A stretch of 64,000 nucleotides of DNA, from NCBI GenBank assembly GCA_900100245.1, contig FNEU01000004.1, positions 142,081 through 206,080 on the forward strand, given 5' to 3'. The stretch's first letter is position 1. Every line of letters begins with the position of its first letter. Shown one piece after another: positions 37,427 through 47,150 of this stretch. The DNA comes from Lachnospiraceae bacterium G41 (GTDB lineage: Bacteria > Bacillota > Clostridia > Lachnospirales > Lachnospiraceae). The notes under the pieces were generated by a model. It was not told the DNA's origin and searched no databases. It saw nothing but the letters and a program-made list of their open reading frames with translations. The position numbers and the translations under genes were made by a program.

Positions 37427-39769
37427 ATGTCATTACAGGCTGAAATGATTCAGAAGCAGTTACTCGAAGCCAATATGGAAGAGGGTCTGGATTATATTTC
37501 AAATAAAATATTCGCAAAACCTTTAAAGGATTTAAGCGACAAAGAAGCATATTATGTGATTCTTCTTTTTACAAAAGATCTTACGCTCGTTACAGACAGA
37601 ATCAACGGTGAAAAGAAGGTATTTTATATTTCTGCAGAGTTCTTAATCGGACGACTTTTATCCAACAATCTTATTAACCTCGGAATCTATGACAAGGTTG
37701 CAGAGGTACTTAAAAAGAACGGAAAAGATATTTCTCTTATAGAAGAAGCTGAGCCCGAACCGTCTCTTGGAAACGGTGGCCTCGGACGTCTTGCCGCATG
37801 CTTTATGGATTCGATTGCAACGCTCGGACTTCCCGGTGCCGGCATCGGACTTAATTATCATTTCGGACTTTTCAAGCAGGAATTCAGAGACAATTTACAG
37901 TGCGCCGAAAAGAACGACTGGATAGAGGATTATTCCTGGCTTAGAAGAACCGATACATCTTTTACGGTTGAATTCGGCGACTGCTCGGTTAAGTCAAGAC
38001 TCTACGATATTGACGTAATCGGTTACGAAAACGGTGTAAACAAACTTCATTTGTTCGACCTTGAAAGCGTTGACGAAAAGCTTGTCGAAAAAGGTATCAC
38101 TTTTGACAAGGAAGCTATCGAAAAGAATTTGACTCTTTTCTTATATCCCGATGATTCCGACGAAGCAGGCAATCTTCTTCGTATTTATCAGCAGTATTTT
38201 ATGTGCTCAAATGCGGCACAGTTTATCCTGTATGAATTAAGGGAAAGAAAGTACGACCTTCGTCATATGTATGATTTCTGCGTGATTCAGATAAACGATA
38301 CGCATCCTACATTAATAATCCCTGAGCTTATCAGAATCATGACGAGCGAAAAAGCCATCGGCATAGACGAAGCGATCGATATAGTTTCAAAAACTTGTGC
38401 TTACACAAACCATACAATCCTTGCGGAAGCACTCGAAAAATGGCCTCTTGAGTATCTTGAAAAGGTTGTGCCCCAGCTCGTTCCGATCATAAAAGAATTG
38501 GATAAAAGAGTTAAGGCAAAATACAAAGATCCCAAAGTTGCCATTATCGATGAAGACGACAGAGTACATATGGCTCACATCGATATTCATTACGGCTTTT
38601 CCATTAACGGTGTTGCCGCAATCCATACCGATATTTTAAAGAATACAGAGCTTAACGCTTTTTATAAGATTTATCCCGAAAAGTTTAACAACAAGACCAA
38701 CGGCATTACTTTCAGAAGATGGCTTTTATCATGTAATCCGGAGCTCACAAACTATATCGAAGGGCATATCGGCAAAGGCTTTAAAAAGAATGCCAACGAG
38801 CTTGAAAAACTGTTAGATTTTATCGATGACAAAAATGCATTAAAAGAACTCGAAGATATCAAGCATACAAAGAAAGTTGAGTTTGCAAAATATGTAAAAG
38901 AAAAAGAGGGCGTTGAAATTGATCCCAACTCAATCTTTGACATTCAGGCAAAGAGACTTCACGAATACAAGAGACAGCAGATGAATGCGCTTTATATCAT
39001 TCATAAGTACCTTGAGATAAAGAGCGGCAAGAAGCCCGCTAGACCCGTTACATTTATCTTCGGCGCAAAGGCTGCTCCCGCATATGTAATCGCGCAAGAT
39101 ATCATTCATCTTATCCTCGTACTTGAAGAAATCATTAATAACGATCCTGATGTAAACAAGTACATGAAGGTTGTAATGCTTGAAAACTACAATGTCAGCT
39201 ATGCCGAAAAACTCATTCCCTCATGTGATATCTCCGAACAGATTTCGCTTGCAAGTAAGGAAGCATCGGGCACCGGCAACATGAAGTTTATGTTAAACGG
39301 CGCAGTTACACTCGGTACCGCAGACGGTGCTAACGTTGAGATATCCGAACTTGTCGGCAAAGAAAACATTTATGAGTTTGGCGTATCAAGCGATGAAGTA
39401 ATCGAGCATTATGAAAAAGCAGATTATGTTTCAAAAGACCTGTACGATAATTTGGACATCATAAAAGAAGCGGTAGACTTTATCGTTTCCAAAGAAGCTC
39501 TTAAGGTCGGTCATAAAGAAAACCTTGAAAGACTCTACAACGAGCTCTTAAACAAAGACTGGTTTATGACATTAATCGATCTTGAGGAATACATCAAAGT
39601 CAAAGATCAGATGCTGGCAGATTATGAAGACAGAGAGAAGTGGCAGAAGATGATGCTTACCAACATCGCCAAGGCAGGCTTCTTCTCATCAGACAGAACG
39701 ATTGAAGATTACAATCGCGACATCTGGAAGCTCTTCCCCAAAAAAGACATTAAGGTATCGATAGTATAA
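37427..39769 (+). CDS. glgP: Glycogen/maltodextrin phosphorylase
   Basis: A 780-aa GT35 enzyme releasing glucose-1-phosphate from alpha-1,4-glucans. It has the substrate motif [18 protein letters not shown] near residue 110 and the pyridoxal-phosphate lysine K620 in [27 protein letters not shown] is also conserved. GAGGGTAG is upstream of the ATG. malQ starts directly at its stop, making a glycogen-breakdown pair. Confidence 0.97.
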   Translation: MSLQAEMIQKQLLEANMEEGLDYISNKIFAKPLKDLSDKEAYYVILLFTKDLTLVTDRINGEKKVFYISAEFLIGRLLSNNLINLGIYDKVAEVLKKNGKDISLIEEAEPEPSLGNGGLGRLAACFMDSIATLGLPGAGIGLNYHFGLFKQEFRDNLQCAEKNDWIEDYSWLRRTDTSFTVEFGDCSVKSRLYDIDVIGYENGVNKLHLFDLESVDEKLVEKGITFDKEAIEKNLTLFLYPDDSDEAGNLLRIYQQYFMCSNAAQFILYELRERKYDLRHMYDFCVIQINDTHPTLIIPELIRIMTSEKAIGIDEAIDIVSKTCAYTNHTILAEALEKWPLEYLEKVVPQLVPIIKELDKRVKAKYKDPKVAIIDEDDRVHMAHIDIHYGFSINGVAAIHTDILKNTELNAFYKIYPEKFNNKTNGITFRRWLLSCNPELTNYIEGHIGKGFKKNANELEKLLDFIDDKNALKELEDIKHTKKVEFAKYVKEKEGVEIDPNSIFDIQAKRLHEYKRQQMNALYIIHKYLEIKSGKKPARPVTFIFGAKAAPAYVIAQDIIHLILVLEEIINNDPDVNKYMKVVMLENYNVSYAEKLIPSCDISEQISLASKEASGTGNMKFMLNGAVTLGTADGANVEISELVGKENIYEFGVSSDEVIEHYEKADYVSKDLYDNLDIIKEAVDFIVSKEALKVGHKENLERLYNELLNKDWFMTLIDLEEYIKVKDQMLADYEDREKWQKMMLTNIAKAGFFSSDRTIEDYNRDIWKLFPKKDIKVSIV

Positions 39770-41296
39770 ATGAGAAAAAGCGGAATTCTAACGGCGGTTT
39801 TCAGCCTTCCAAATGAATACGGAATCGGTTGCTTCTCAAAAGAGGCTTATGATTTTGTGGACTTTCTCGCCGAGTCAAATCAGAAATTCTGGCAGATACT
39901 TCCGCTTGGCCCTACAGGTTACGGTGACTCGCCGTACCAGTCGTTTTCGACATTTGCAGGCAATCCTTACTACATTGATTTGCAGGAATTCATTGACAAC
40001 GGCTGGCTTTCAAAGGAAGAATGCCGCGAAGCATATGATGAGTACTATGAATCAAATGATTGGTATCAGGGCGCAACAGAAGATGAGCGAAACAATTACG
40101 TTGATTACGAAGCGCAGTACTACGCAAGATTTTCTCTCCTTCGAAGAGCTTATGAGAGAAGTTTTATAGAGTCCGATAAGGATTACGCAAAATTCATACT
40201 CGAAGAAGCATACTGGCTTGACGATTATGCGCTTTATATGGCCATAAAAGACGAAAACCGCGGTGCTTCAATGTACGACTGGGATGATGCTTTAAGGCTT
40301 CGCAAAGAAAAAGCGATTAAAAAAGCAAAGAAAGATCTTGCGCCTCAAATCGGTTTTTATAAATTCCTTCAGTATTTCTTTAAAAAGCAGTGGCTTTCAT
40401 TAAAGAAATATGCCAACAAAAAGGGTGTTGAAATAATAGGAGACATTCCTATATATGTAGCGCTTGATTCGGCAGACACCTGGTCAAATCCCGATTTATT
40501 TATATTTGATGAGGATTTAAAACCAAAGGGTGTTGCAGGCTGCCCGCCTGATTATTTTAGTGCAACCGGCCAGCTTTGGGGCAATCCTTTGTATGACTGG
40601 GATGTTCATAAAAAAGACGGCTTTTCCTGGTGGATAAAGAGACTTAAAAAATGCTTCGAACTTTACGATGTCGTTCGTATTGATCATTTCAGAGCATTTG
40701 ACGAATATTATTTCATTCCTTTCGGTGATTTAACCGCGGAGTTCGGATACTGGGTACCCGGCCCCGGATACGATCTTTTTAAAGCCGTTAAAAAGGAATT
40801 AAACAAACCCAGAATTATCGCGGAAGATTTAGGATTCCTCACACCGACGGTGCTTAAACTGGTTAAACGCACAGGATATCCCGGAATGAAGGTGCTTGAG
40901 TTTGCTTTCGATTCCGAAGAGGATAACGATTATCTTCCTCATAATTATGATAAAAACTGCGTTGTTTACACGGGTACGCATGACAATGATACCGTAAAAG
41001 GTTGGTGCAAAACGTTAAAACGCGTTGACAAGGCACAGCTTAAAGTGTATCTTGACATAAAGAATGTTAAAAATATAAATAAAGATATGATAAAACTGGC
41101 CGAGAGTTCTGTTGCAGATACTTGTATTATTCCTATACAGGATGTGTTCGGCCTTGATTCGGACTCACGCATCAATACCCCTTCAACGCTTGGCTATAAC
41201 TGGAAATGGAGACTTCTCCCCGAATATCTTTATGGTGAAAAGAGAGAAGAGGCAGGTAAATATCTTTTAGGAGTTTCAAAAACATACGGAAGATAA
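39770..41296 (+). CDS. malQ: 4-alpha-glucanotransferase (amylomaltase)
   Basis: A 508-aa GH77 enzyme that moves maltooligosyl units between alpha-glucans, supplying glgP with longer chains. The N-terminus SLPNEYGIGCFSKEAYDFVDFL is standard. The nucleophile D305 is in VRIDHFRAFDEYY, the acid E352 in IAEDLGFLTP, and the third Asp in GTHDNDT. Its ATG begins with no gap after the glgP stop, so the two are co-translated. Confidence 0.97.
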   Translation: MRKSGILTAVFSLPNEYGIGCFSKEAYDFVDFLAESNQKFWQILPLGPTGYGDSPYQSFSTFAGNPYYIDLQEFIDNGWLSKEECREAYDEYYESNDWYQGATEDERNNYVDYEAQYYARFSLLRRAYERSFIESDKDYAKFILEEAYWLDDYALYMAIKDENRGASMYDWDDALRLRKEKAIKKAKKDLAPQIGFYKFLQYFFKKQWLSLKKYANKKGVEIIGDIPIYVALDSADTWSNPDLFIFDEDLKPKGVAGCPPDYFSATGQLWGNPLYDWDVHKKDGFSWWIKRLKKCFELYDVVRIDHFRAFDEYYFIPFGDLTAEFGYWVPGPGYDLFKAVKKELNKPRIIAEDLGFLTPTVLKLVKRTGYPGMKVLEFAFDSEEDNDYLPHNYDKNCVVYTGTHDNDTVKGWCKTLKRVDKAQLKVYLDIKNVKNINKDMIKLAESSVADTCIIPIQDVFGLDSDSRINTPSTLGYNWKWRLLPEYLYGEKREEAGKYLLGVSKTYGR

Positions 41297-41353
41297 AAGA
41301 ATACAGGTTCCGAATTAAGGAATCTGAGCAATTTATAAGGAGGCTTTTTAGCT

Positions 41354-42574
41354 ATGAAAGAAAAAGTTGTATTGGCATATTCCGGCGGACTTGATACCAC
41401 CGCGATTATCCCCTGGTTAAAAGAGAACTTCGATTACGAAGTAATTTGCTGCTGTATCGACTGCGGTCAGGGCAGCGAACTTGACGGACTTGAAGAAAGA
41501 GCAAAACTCTCAGGTGCAGAGAAGCTTTATATTGAAGACGTAACCGATGAATTCTGTGATGAATATATCGTTCCCTGTGTATGGGCTCATGCGGTATATG
41601 AAAACAAATATCTTTTAGGAACATCAATGGCACGTCCCGTTATCGCTAAGAAACTTGTAGAAATCGCCAGAAAAGAAGGCGCTACAGCAATCTGCCACGG
41701 TGCTACAGGTAAGGGTAACGACCAGATCAGATTTGAGCTTGGTATTAAAGCACTTGCTCCCGATTTAAAGATTATTGCAGCTTGGAGAAACGACAAGTGG
41801 ACTCTTGATTCAAGAGAATCGGAAATCGAGTACTGCCACCAGCACGGAATCAACCTTCCTTTCTCAGCTGACAACTCATATTCAAGAGACAGAAACTTAT
41901 GGCACATTTCACATGAAGGTCTTGAACTCGAAGATCCTGCAAATGAGCCTAACTACGATCACCTTCTTGTGCTCGGCGTAAGACCTGAGAAGGCTCCCGA
42001 TGAAGGCGAATATGTATCCCTTTCATTTGAAAAAGGTATTCCCGTTGCAATCAACGGTGAGAAGAAGAAAGTTTCAGACATCATCCGTGACCTCAACAAA
42101 CTCGGCGGAAAGCATGGTATCGGTATCATCGATATCGTTGAAAACCGTGTAGTTGGTATGAAGTCCCGTGGTGTATACGAAACACCCGGCGGTACAATTC
42201 TTTACGAAGCTCATCAGCAGCTCGAAGAATTAATCCTTGACCGTGATGTATATCGTGAAAAACAGGAGATGGGCAACAAGTTTGCACAGATCGTATACGA
42301 AGGAAAGTGGTTCTCACCTTTAAGAGAAGCTGCTCAGGCATTCCTTGAGAAGACACAGGAGCAGGTAACAGGTGAAGTTAAGATGAAACTCTACAAGGGC
42401 AACATCATCAAAGCCGGCACCACATCTCCTTATTCACTTTATGATGAAAAGATTGCATCATTTACAACAGGTGACCTTTACGATCATCATGATGCTGAAG
42501 GCTTTATCAACCTCTTCGGACTTTCAACAAAGGTTCGTGCAATGAAGGCTCAGGCAAGAGAACAGCAGAAATAA
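41354..42574 (+). CDS. argG: Argininosuccinate synthase
   Basis: Joins citrulline and aspartate with ATP to give argininosuccinate. The 406-aa protein has the PP-loop [15 protein letters not shown] near residue 8 and [15 protein letters not shown] near residue 115. AAGGAGG lies before the ATG. argH does not follow; the next gene is a small membrane protein. It is one of four arginine genes spread over 11 kb on the same strand. Confidence 0.97.
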   Translation: MKEKVVLAYSGGLDTTAIIPWLKENFDYEVICCCIDCGQGSELDGLEERAKLSGAEKLYIEDVTDEFCDEYIVPCVWAHAVYENKYLLGTSMARPVIAKKLVEIARKEGATAICHGATGKGNDQIRFELGIKALAPDLKIIAAWRNDKWTLDSRESEIEYCHQHGINLPFSADNSYSRDRNLWHISHEGLELEDPANEPNYDHLLVLGVRPEKAPDEGEYVSLSFEKGIPVAINGEKKKVSDIIRDLNKLGGKHGIGIIDIVENRVVGMKSRGVYETPGGTILYEAHQQLEELILDRDVYREKQEMGNKFAQIVYEGKWFSPLREAAQAFLEKTQEQVTGEVKMKLYKGNIIKAGTTSPYSLYDEKIASFTTGDLYDHHDAEGFINLFGLSTKVRAMKAQAREQQK

Positions 42575-42598
42575 TCTTTAGACAGTTCGGGAGACACC

Positions 42599-42895
42599 AT
42601 GGAAGATATATGGCTCATACTTTTAATATATCTGGCAGCAGTCAATCTTTTCGGACTGATTATAATGGGTGTCGATAAATCCAGAGCCAAAAGAAGGAAA
42701 TGGAGAATCCCCGAGGCCACGCTTTTCTTGGTGGCGATAATCGGGGGTTCAATCGGTTCCATCGCAGGCATGTATTTATTCAGACACAAAACGAAGCACT
42801 GGTATTTCGTGGTCGGAATGCCCGTGATTCTTGTATTGCAGATAATTGCGGCGCTTATTATGTATTTTGCTCCGATTAATCTGATTTTTCTTTAA
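42599..42895 (+). CDS. DUF1294 family small membrane protein
   Basis: A 98-aa protein with three helices and the DUF1294 pattern: N-L-x-x-F-x-x-x-x-x-D-K-x-x-A-K-x-x-x-x-R-I-P-E in the middle (residues ~19-43), then GGSIGSIAGMYLFRHKTKH. The function of DUF1294 is unknown. It lies 24 nt after argG and probably shares its transcript. Confidence 0.85.
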   Translation: MEDIWLILLIYLAAVNLFGLIIMGVDKSRAKRRKWRIPEATLFLVAIIGGSIGSIAGMYLFRHKTKHWYFVVGMPVILVLQIIAALIMYFAPINLIFL

Positions 42896-42972
42896 GCCCA
42901 TAAAAGAAATAAACTGAAACGTGTATTATTTAGTAACCAATAAACAACTGTGTAAAATTCGGAGGGATTTTT

Positions 42973-44004
42973 ATGTACGAAAACAAATCAGGTCTTTGTA
43001 CCGCATCCTTGATCCTTGGTATTATCTGCCTTGTGACAAGTTTCATTTTTAACCTGGGATTTCTTCCCGGTGTTTTAGGACTTATCTTCGGTATTATTTG
43101 TCTGTCTAAGAAGAAAGAGCCCAGAGGAAGAGCAAAAGGCGGTTTAATTACTTCAATCATCGGTCTTGTAATCGGATTCTTCACAGGTATTATCGGAATC
43201 TTAATTATCGTTTTCAGCGGTCTGCTTGTGGGTGGCGGAATTGCAGGTTTATCTGCACTTGGAAAAACACTCCAGTCCGGCGATTTAAATCAGGTTGTCA
43301 ATGTAATCGACAATATTCAGGATTACAGTTCAACAACAAACTCAGGCAGCACTGATTGGGACTTTTTAAACGATCTCAACACTGATTATGATTACGATTA
43401 TGATTTAGACAATCAGTTCACAATCAATGACAACGGCGGTTTTGACATTGACCCCATGTGGGATGGCGACGGATATGATTACTCCGGAGATATTGATTGG
43501 GATGATTACGATCTTGATACCGGAACCGGCAAACCCGGTGATGCCGGTTCATATTATATGAATCTTTCGGGTGTATATTTTGAAGATTTGGAAAATTACG
43601 GTTACACCTATTCATACGGGGATGACGAATATTCTGTTTACACCAACAAAAACGGTGCACAGTTTGAATTCCCTGCATATGTAGTTCCGACTTCATATTT
43701 TGGCAGCAGTAATTATGAAGCTTACTATAATTACATCGATGCACTTGGACTCGTAGATAACGATGAAGGTTATTACTATGACGAGAAGCTTTATAAATGG
43801 AATGACGAGTGGGATTATGCATACTGTGAAAGAGTAACCGATTACGGCAGTTATCAGAACTATGAAATCTGGTTATTTGCATTCAGTGATTATTCGGATA
43901 ATATGGTTATTCTTATCGGCAGACCTACAGATGCTCATTTCGATGATGACTTTACGGATTTTGAGAATACTTTAAATTACATGACTTGTAACCCTACATT
44001 ATAA
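42973..44004 (+). CDS. DUF4190-type membrane protein with acidic D/Y-rich outer domain
   Basis: A 343-aa protein. Residues ~5-95 hold two or three helices with the glycine-rich pattern of DUF4190 (SLILGIICL, LGLIFGIICLSKKK, KGGLITSIIGLVIGFF). A stretch of low complexity rich in D, Y, G and N follows (~130-190), then a domain rich in Tyr and Asp to the end. It probably sits in the membrane with a large outer part. GGAGG precedes the ATG. Function unknown. Confidence 0.75.
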   Translation: MYENKSGLCTASLILGIICLVTSFIFNLGFLPGVLGLIFGIICLSKKKEPRGRAKGGLITSIIGLVIGFFTGIIGILIIVFSGLLVGGGIAGLSALGKTLQSGDLNQVVNVIDNIQDYSSTTNSGSTDWDFLNDLNTDYDYDYDLDNQFTINDNGGFDIDPMWDGDGYDYSGDIDWDDYDLDTGTGKPGDAGSYYMNLSGVYFEDLENYGYTYSYGDDEYSVYTNKNGAQFEFPAYVVPTSYFGSSNYEAYYNYIDALGLVDNDEGYYYDEKLYKWNDEWDYAYCERVTDYGSYQNYEIWLFAFSDYSDNMVILIGRPTDAHFDDDFTDFENTLNYMTCNPTL

Positions 44005-44034
44005 AGGATAAAACTATCATAAAAGATATTTAAT

Positions 44035-44062
44035 AAAAGACCGGTTCAATCGGTCTTTTATT
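44035..44062 (+). terminator. Rho-independent terminator
   Basis: AAAAGACCG (44035-44043) / CGGTCTTTT (44051-44059) with a 7-nt loop and short T tail, 30 nt after the DUF4190-type gene. Confidence 0.85.
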
Positions 44063-44100
44063 AACAGAGATAAAATGTTTGCTTTCGTCGGGGGTTTATA

Positions 44101-44568
44101 ATGCACATAGCGGTATTGGATGATAATATTGCTGACAGAAAACAAATAGAGAGACTTTTGGACAGGGAATCGGACAGAAGAATAAGCACCACTGGAAATC
44201 TTTACACCGATACTTTCGGTGCAGTGGATGCGTTTCTTGTAGCGCCAAGGCAGTATGATTTTTTTATGATTGATATAAAAGGCGAGGCTTCATTAAGTGT
44301 TGAGATTGCCGGTAAGATAAGAGATCTCGGCATAAAAGTTCCGATATGTTTTTTTAGGAGTAAAGATGAGTTTGCGGGCATTGAAAATATGCCTGCAAAC
44401 GTGTTGTTTTTGGAAAAACCCGTAAAAGTAGCCGACCTTACTGCAATTATAGACGAAGTAATTGCTTTGTTTGAGGAGCATAGGGACGAGTACAAATGTG
44501 AAGAAGCCGAAGAGGCTCCCGAAGAAAAAAAGAATGTTTTCAGAAGAATTTTCGAATACTTTTATTGA
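44101..44568 (+). CDS. Stand-alone response-regulator receiver protein
   Basis: A 155-aa CheY-like receiver with no output domain. Acidic D7-D8, phospho-acceptor D58 in FFMIDIKG, S87 at the switch position and K106 in LFLEKPVK are in place. A short acidic tail (E-rich, residues ~128-145) and a basic-aromatic end follow. No histidine kinase is near. It may pass phosphate to another protein or inhibit one; partner unknown. Confidence 0.82.
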   Translation: MHIAVLDDNIADRKQIERLLDRESDRRISTTGNLYTDTFGAVDAFLVAPRQYDFFMIDIKGEASLSVEIAGKIRDLGIKVPICFFRSKDEFAGIENMPANVLFLEKPVKVADLTAIIDEVIALFEEHRDEYKCEEAEEAPEEKKNVFRRIFEYFY

Positions 44569-44624
44569 TTTTATAAATTGCTTATGTTATAGTAAGCGAA
44601 ATTTTTATTTTTGAGGACGGATAA

Positions 44625-45080
44625 ATGAACGACTGGATAGTTCGTGAAATGACAATTGAAGATTACGAGGGAGTTAAAAAACTGTGGCTCTCTATAAAAG
44701 GATTTGCAATTCGAAGCATCGATGACTCGTATGCGGGAGTTGAGAAATTCCTTAAAAGAAATCCGGGCTGTTCGGTAGTAAGTATCATGGACGGAGAAGT
44801 TGTGGGAGCAATTCTTTGCGGACATGACGGCAGAAGAGGATGTCTATATCATGTATGCGTTCGCGAAGACGTAAGAATGCACGGCATCGGCAAAGCAATG
44901 GTTGTTAAGTGCATGGAAAAGCTTAGAAGCGAGGGCATCAACAAGGTAAGTCTTATCGCATTTACCACCAACGACATCGGTAATGCGTTCTGGAAACAGG
45001 TAGGCTGGACTAAGAGAGAAGATCTTAACTACTACGATTTTACATTAAACGAAGCGAATATTATGGCATTTAATAAATAA
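44625..45080 (+). CDS. GNAT-family N-acetyltransferase
   Basis: A 151-aa acetyltransferase with the acetyl-CoA motif VREDVRMHGIGKAMV (R/Q-x-x-G-x-G/A form) near residue 85 and a late AFWKQVGW element typical of the fold. It resembles RimI-like members, but the acceptor cannot be read. It lies between a receiver protein and argJ; the second copy of the 18-bp repeat separates it from argJ. Confidence 0.87.
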   Translation: MNDWIVREMTIEDYEGVKKLWLSIKGFAIRSIDDSYAGVEKFLKRNPGCSVVSIMDGEVVGAILCGHDGRRGCLYHVCVREDVRMHGIGKAMVVKCMEKLRSEGINKVSLIAFTTNDIGNAFWKQVGWTKREDLNYYDFTLNEANIMAFNK

Positions 45081-45087
45081 ATGACAA

Positions 45088-45124
45088 GGGTGCCCGGCTC
45101 ACGAAGTGTGCCTGGCTCCATAAG
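45088..45124 (+). repeat. Two-unit 18-bp repeat element, copy 2
   Basis: Tandem 18-bp units GGTGCCCGGCTCACGAAG and TGTGCCTGGCTCCATAAG, the second running into the argJ ribosome site. Same unit and period as copy 1 at 32355; both follow a stop codon with ATGAC close by. Confidence 0.75.
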
Positions 45125-45133
45125 GAGATTATC

Positions 45134-46366
45134 ATGTCAGACATTAAAATAATCGAAGGCGGTATTACAGCCGCAAAGGGCTTTAAAGCAGCATATACAG
45201 AGGCGGGCGTAAAATACGCCAACAGAAAAGACATGGCAATGGTCTTTTCCGAGACTCCCTGCGTCAGCGCCGGTACTTTTACCAGCAATGTTGTTAAGGC
45301 AGCTTGTGTGCAGTGGGATATGAAGCTTATTAAATCAGACAAGCCAATGCACGGAATGGTAATAAATACAGGTATTGCAAATGCCTGCACGGGTAAGGAA
45401 GGCTTTGACGCATGCGAAGCTACCGCAAAGGCTATGAGCGATAATTTAGGGGTTCCCGTAGATTCGATCGCCGTAGGCTCTACAGGTGTTATCGGAATGC
45501 AGCTTCCCGTAGACAGACTTGTAAAAGGCGTAAACGATATGTGCGGAAAGCTTGATTCCTCTCTGGAGAACGGAACCAACGCAAGTATCGCAATTATGAC
45601 GACAGATACAGTCAATAAGGAATATGCGGTTTCCTTTGAACTTGGCGGAAAGACTGTTACACTCGGCGGTATGAGCAAGGGCTCAGGCATGATTCATCCG
45701 AATATGTGCACAATGATAGCTCTTTTATCAAGTGATATCGCAATCGAAAAATCACTTATGCAAGAGGCTGTAAGCGAAGTAATTGCAGACACCTTCAATA
45801 TGATATCCGTAGACGGCGACACATCAACTAACGATACATTTATCCTGATGGCAAACGGACTGGCAGGTAATGATAAAATTACCGCCAAGAACGAAGATTA
45901 CGATACATTTAAGGAAGCACTCTTCGTTGTATGCGAATATCTGGCAAGAAGAATGGCAGCAGACGGCGAAGGCGCTTCGAAACTTTTCACCGCTCACGTT
46001 GTAAATGCTTCATCAAAAAATGATGCCAAGGTACTTGCCCGTTCGATTATTTCTTCCAACCTTTCCAAAGCGGCTATCTACGGCTGCGATGCAAACTTCG
46101 GAAGATTCCTCTGCGCAATGGGTTATTCCGGCGTTGATTTCGATCAGACCAAGGTTGAGCTTTTCTTTGAAAGCAAAGCCGGCCGCCTTCAGGTATTTAA
46201 ATTCGGCGTACCCCTTGAATTCGACGAAGACTTCGCCACAAAGATTATGAAAGAAGATGAAGTAATCGTATTTGTCGACATGCACGACGGCGATTGTGAG
46301 GCAACCGCCTGGGGCTGCGATTTAACTTATGATTACGTTAAGATAAACGCAGATTATCGTTCATAA
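45134..46366 (+). CDS. argJ: Bifunctional ornithine acetyltransferase / N-acetylglutamate synthase
   Basis: Recycles the acetyl group from N-acetylornithine to glutamate, making the arginine pathway cyclic. The 410-aa precursor self-cleaves before the nucleophile T193 in HPNMCTMIALLS; most homologues have MATM, so C192 replaces Ala at the cleavage position. The start GGITAAKGFKAAYTEAG and KGSGMIHPN are conserved. AAGGAG precedes the ATG. It ends at a strong terminator. Confidence 0.96.
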   Translation: MSDIKIIEGGITAAKGFKAAYTEAGVKYANRKDMAMVFSETPCVSAGTFTSNVVKAACVQWDMKLIKSDKPMHGMVINTGIANACTGKEGFDACEATAKAMSDNLGVPVDSIAVGSTGVIGMQLPVDRLVKGVNDMCGKLDSSLENGTNASIAIMTTDTVNKEYAVSFELGGKTVTLGGMSKGSGMIHPNMCTMIALLSSDIAIEKSLMQEAVSEVIADTFNMISVDGDTSTNDTFILMANGLAGNDKITAKNEDYDTFKEALFVVCEYLARRMAADGEGASKLFTAHVVNASSKNDAKVLARSIISSNLSKAAIYGCDANFGRFLCAMGYSGVDFDQTKVELFFESKAGRLQVFKFGVPLEFDEDFATKIMKEDEVIVFVDMHDGDCEATAWGCDLTYDYVKINADYRS

Positions 46367-46388
46367 TCTCAATAATCATTAAGTTATT

Positions 46389-46447
46389 GACACTCAAAAA
46401 AGTCAGTAATTGCAATACTTTGCAGGACTTTTTGAGTGTCTTTTTTT
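46389..46447 (+). terminator. Strong rho-independent terminator after argJ
   Basis: GACACTCAAAAAAGTC (46389-46404) pairs with GACTTTTTGAGTGTC (46426-46440), one bulged A, followed by T7. It separates argJ from the nuclease-like gene. Confidence 0.92.
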
Positions 46448-46551
46448 GATACTTTTCGTGATTATTCACAAACTTTGTTTTTTGCAATGAAATCAATTGA
46501 ATGCCTTGTGTTTGGATGTTAATATTCAAACATAAATGTTTTGAGGTTTTT

Positions 46552-46929
46552 ATGAGTGGAATAATAGATATATCACAATTGAATACACCACCGGAAAAAC
46601 ATGAATTGGAAACTGCTAAGTATTTTTCCAAATTAGGAAAGGATGTTGTATTTATTCTTCCAAGCAACATTCCGGGGGTATATAGACCGGATATAAAAAT
46701 GGATGGAATTGAATGGGAGATAAAATGTCCCCAGGGAAAATCCAAAAGAACTATAGAAAAAAATTATCATAAGGCTGCCTTACAATCAAAAAATATAATA
46801 TTTGATTTAAGGAGAATAGAATTACCTGAAAAAGATTGTATTTCTCAGCTTGAACAAGAATTTTATGATAAACATACTAAAAGACTACTCGTTATTAAGA
46901 AAAATGAGGAATTAATCTCTTTGGAATAA
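46552..46929 (+). CDS. CdiA C-terminal-type tRNase domain protein, orphan
   Basis: A 125-aa protein matching the nuclease domain found at the tips of contact-dependent inhibition toxins (CdiA-CT, PD-(D/E)xK-like fold): PEKHELETAKYFSKLGKDVVF near residues 14-34, D47 in YRPDIKMDG, the E56-I-K58 pair, then KSKRTIEKNYHKAALQSKNI. Catalytic residues are intact. Here it is the whole protein, with no delivery domain, signal peptide or recognisable immunity gene. Such orphan domains occur in Firmicutes, often near mobile DNA. The ATG at 46552 follows GAGG; an upstream ATG at 46501 gives unconserved residues. Its codons are more A/T-rich than the flanking arg genes, suggesting transfer. Toxicity is inference. 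Confidence 0.75.
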   Translation: MSGIIDISQLNTPPEKHELETAKYFSKLGKDVVFILPSNIPGVYRPDIKMDGIEWEIKCPQGKSKRTIEKNYHKAALQSKNIIFDLRRIELPEKDCISQLEQEFYDKHTKRLLVIKKNEELISLE

Positions 46930-46942
46930 ACAACATGTATTA

Positions 46943-46970
46943 TTGACAATAGATTAAAAAGTGTTATCAT
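46943..46970 (+). promoter_or_regulatory. Promoter of a candidate small RNA
   Basis: TTGACA (46943-46948), 16-bp spacer, TATCAT (46965-46970). It lies just after the nuclease-like gene and before a hairpin with no coding frame. Confidence 0.65.
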
Positions 46971-46975
46971 TAAAG

Positions 46976-47031
46976 CATAGAAGAGCTCGACCCACTGTTG
47001 GATAACGGAGGGCCCAGAGCTTTTTTCTATG
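46976..47031 (+). ncRNA. Candidate small RNA (hairpin between nuclease gene and gpx operon)
   Basis: CATAGAAGAGCTC (46976-46988) pairs with GAGCTTTTTTCTATG (47017-47031) around a G/C-rich centre holding CCCACTGTTGGATAACGG and GGGCCC, ending in T6. With the promoter just upstream this makes a unit of about 55 nt. An alternative fold pairs CAGAGCTTTTTT with the A7-CAGCTCTCTG run at about 47062-47078. No known RNA family was recognised and no peptide is encoded. Confidence 0.4.
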
Positions 47032-47105
47032 TTATAATATAAAATTTATATAAAAAAACAGCTCTCTGCGGAATAGGTAGAATAAGTGCTAATCATTTGT
47101 ACGAC

Positions 47106-47136
47106 GTGGACTTTTTATTGGAAGTTCACTTTTTTT
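47106..47136 (+). terminator. Rho-independent terminator of the small-RNA region
   Basis: GTGGACTT (47106-47113) / AAGTTCAC (47122-47129) with one G-U pair, then T7. It would end transcripts crossing from the small RNA and protects the gpx promoter just downstream. Confidence 0.8.
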
Positions 47137-47150
47137 ATGAAAAAAACATG

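Noticed and set aside
41297..41353. T-box or ArgR site before argG
   Set aside because: The 57-nt gap is too short for a T-box and no GGGTGG-type T-box sequence or clear ARG-box palindrome was seen; the same holds before argJ and argB.
43424..43882. Long minus-strand reading frame rich in His, Asn and Arg
   Set aside because: It is the antisense of the D/Y/G-rich stretch of the DUF4190-type gene; composition is explained by that low-complexity coding sequence and there is no ribosome site.
44101..45080. Receiver protein and GNAT protein as a toxin-antitoxin pair
   Set aside because: Both are full-length members of common families, they are 56 nt apart with no coupling, and the GNAT protein lacks features of the short TacT-type toxins.
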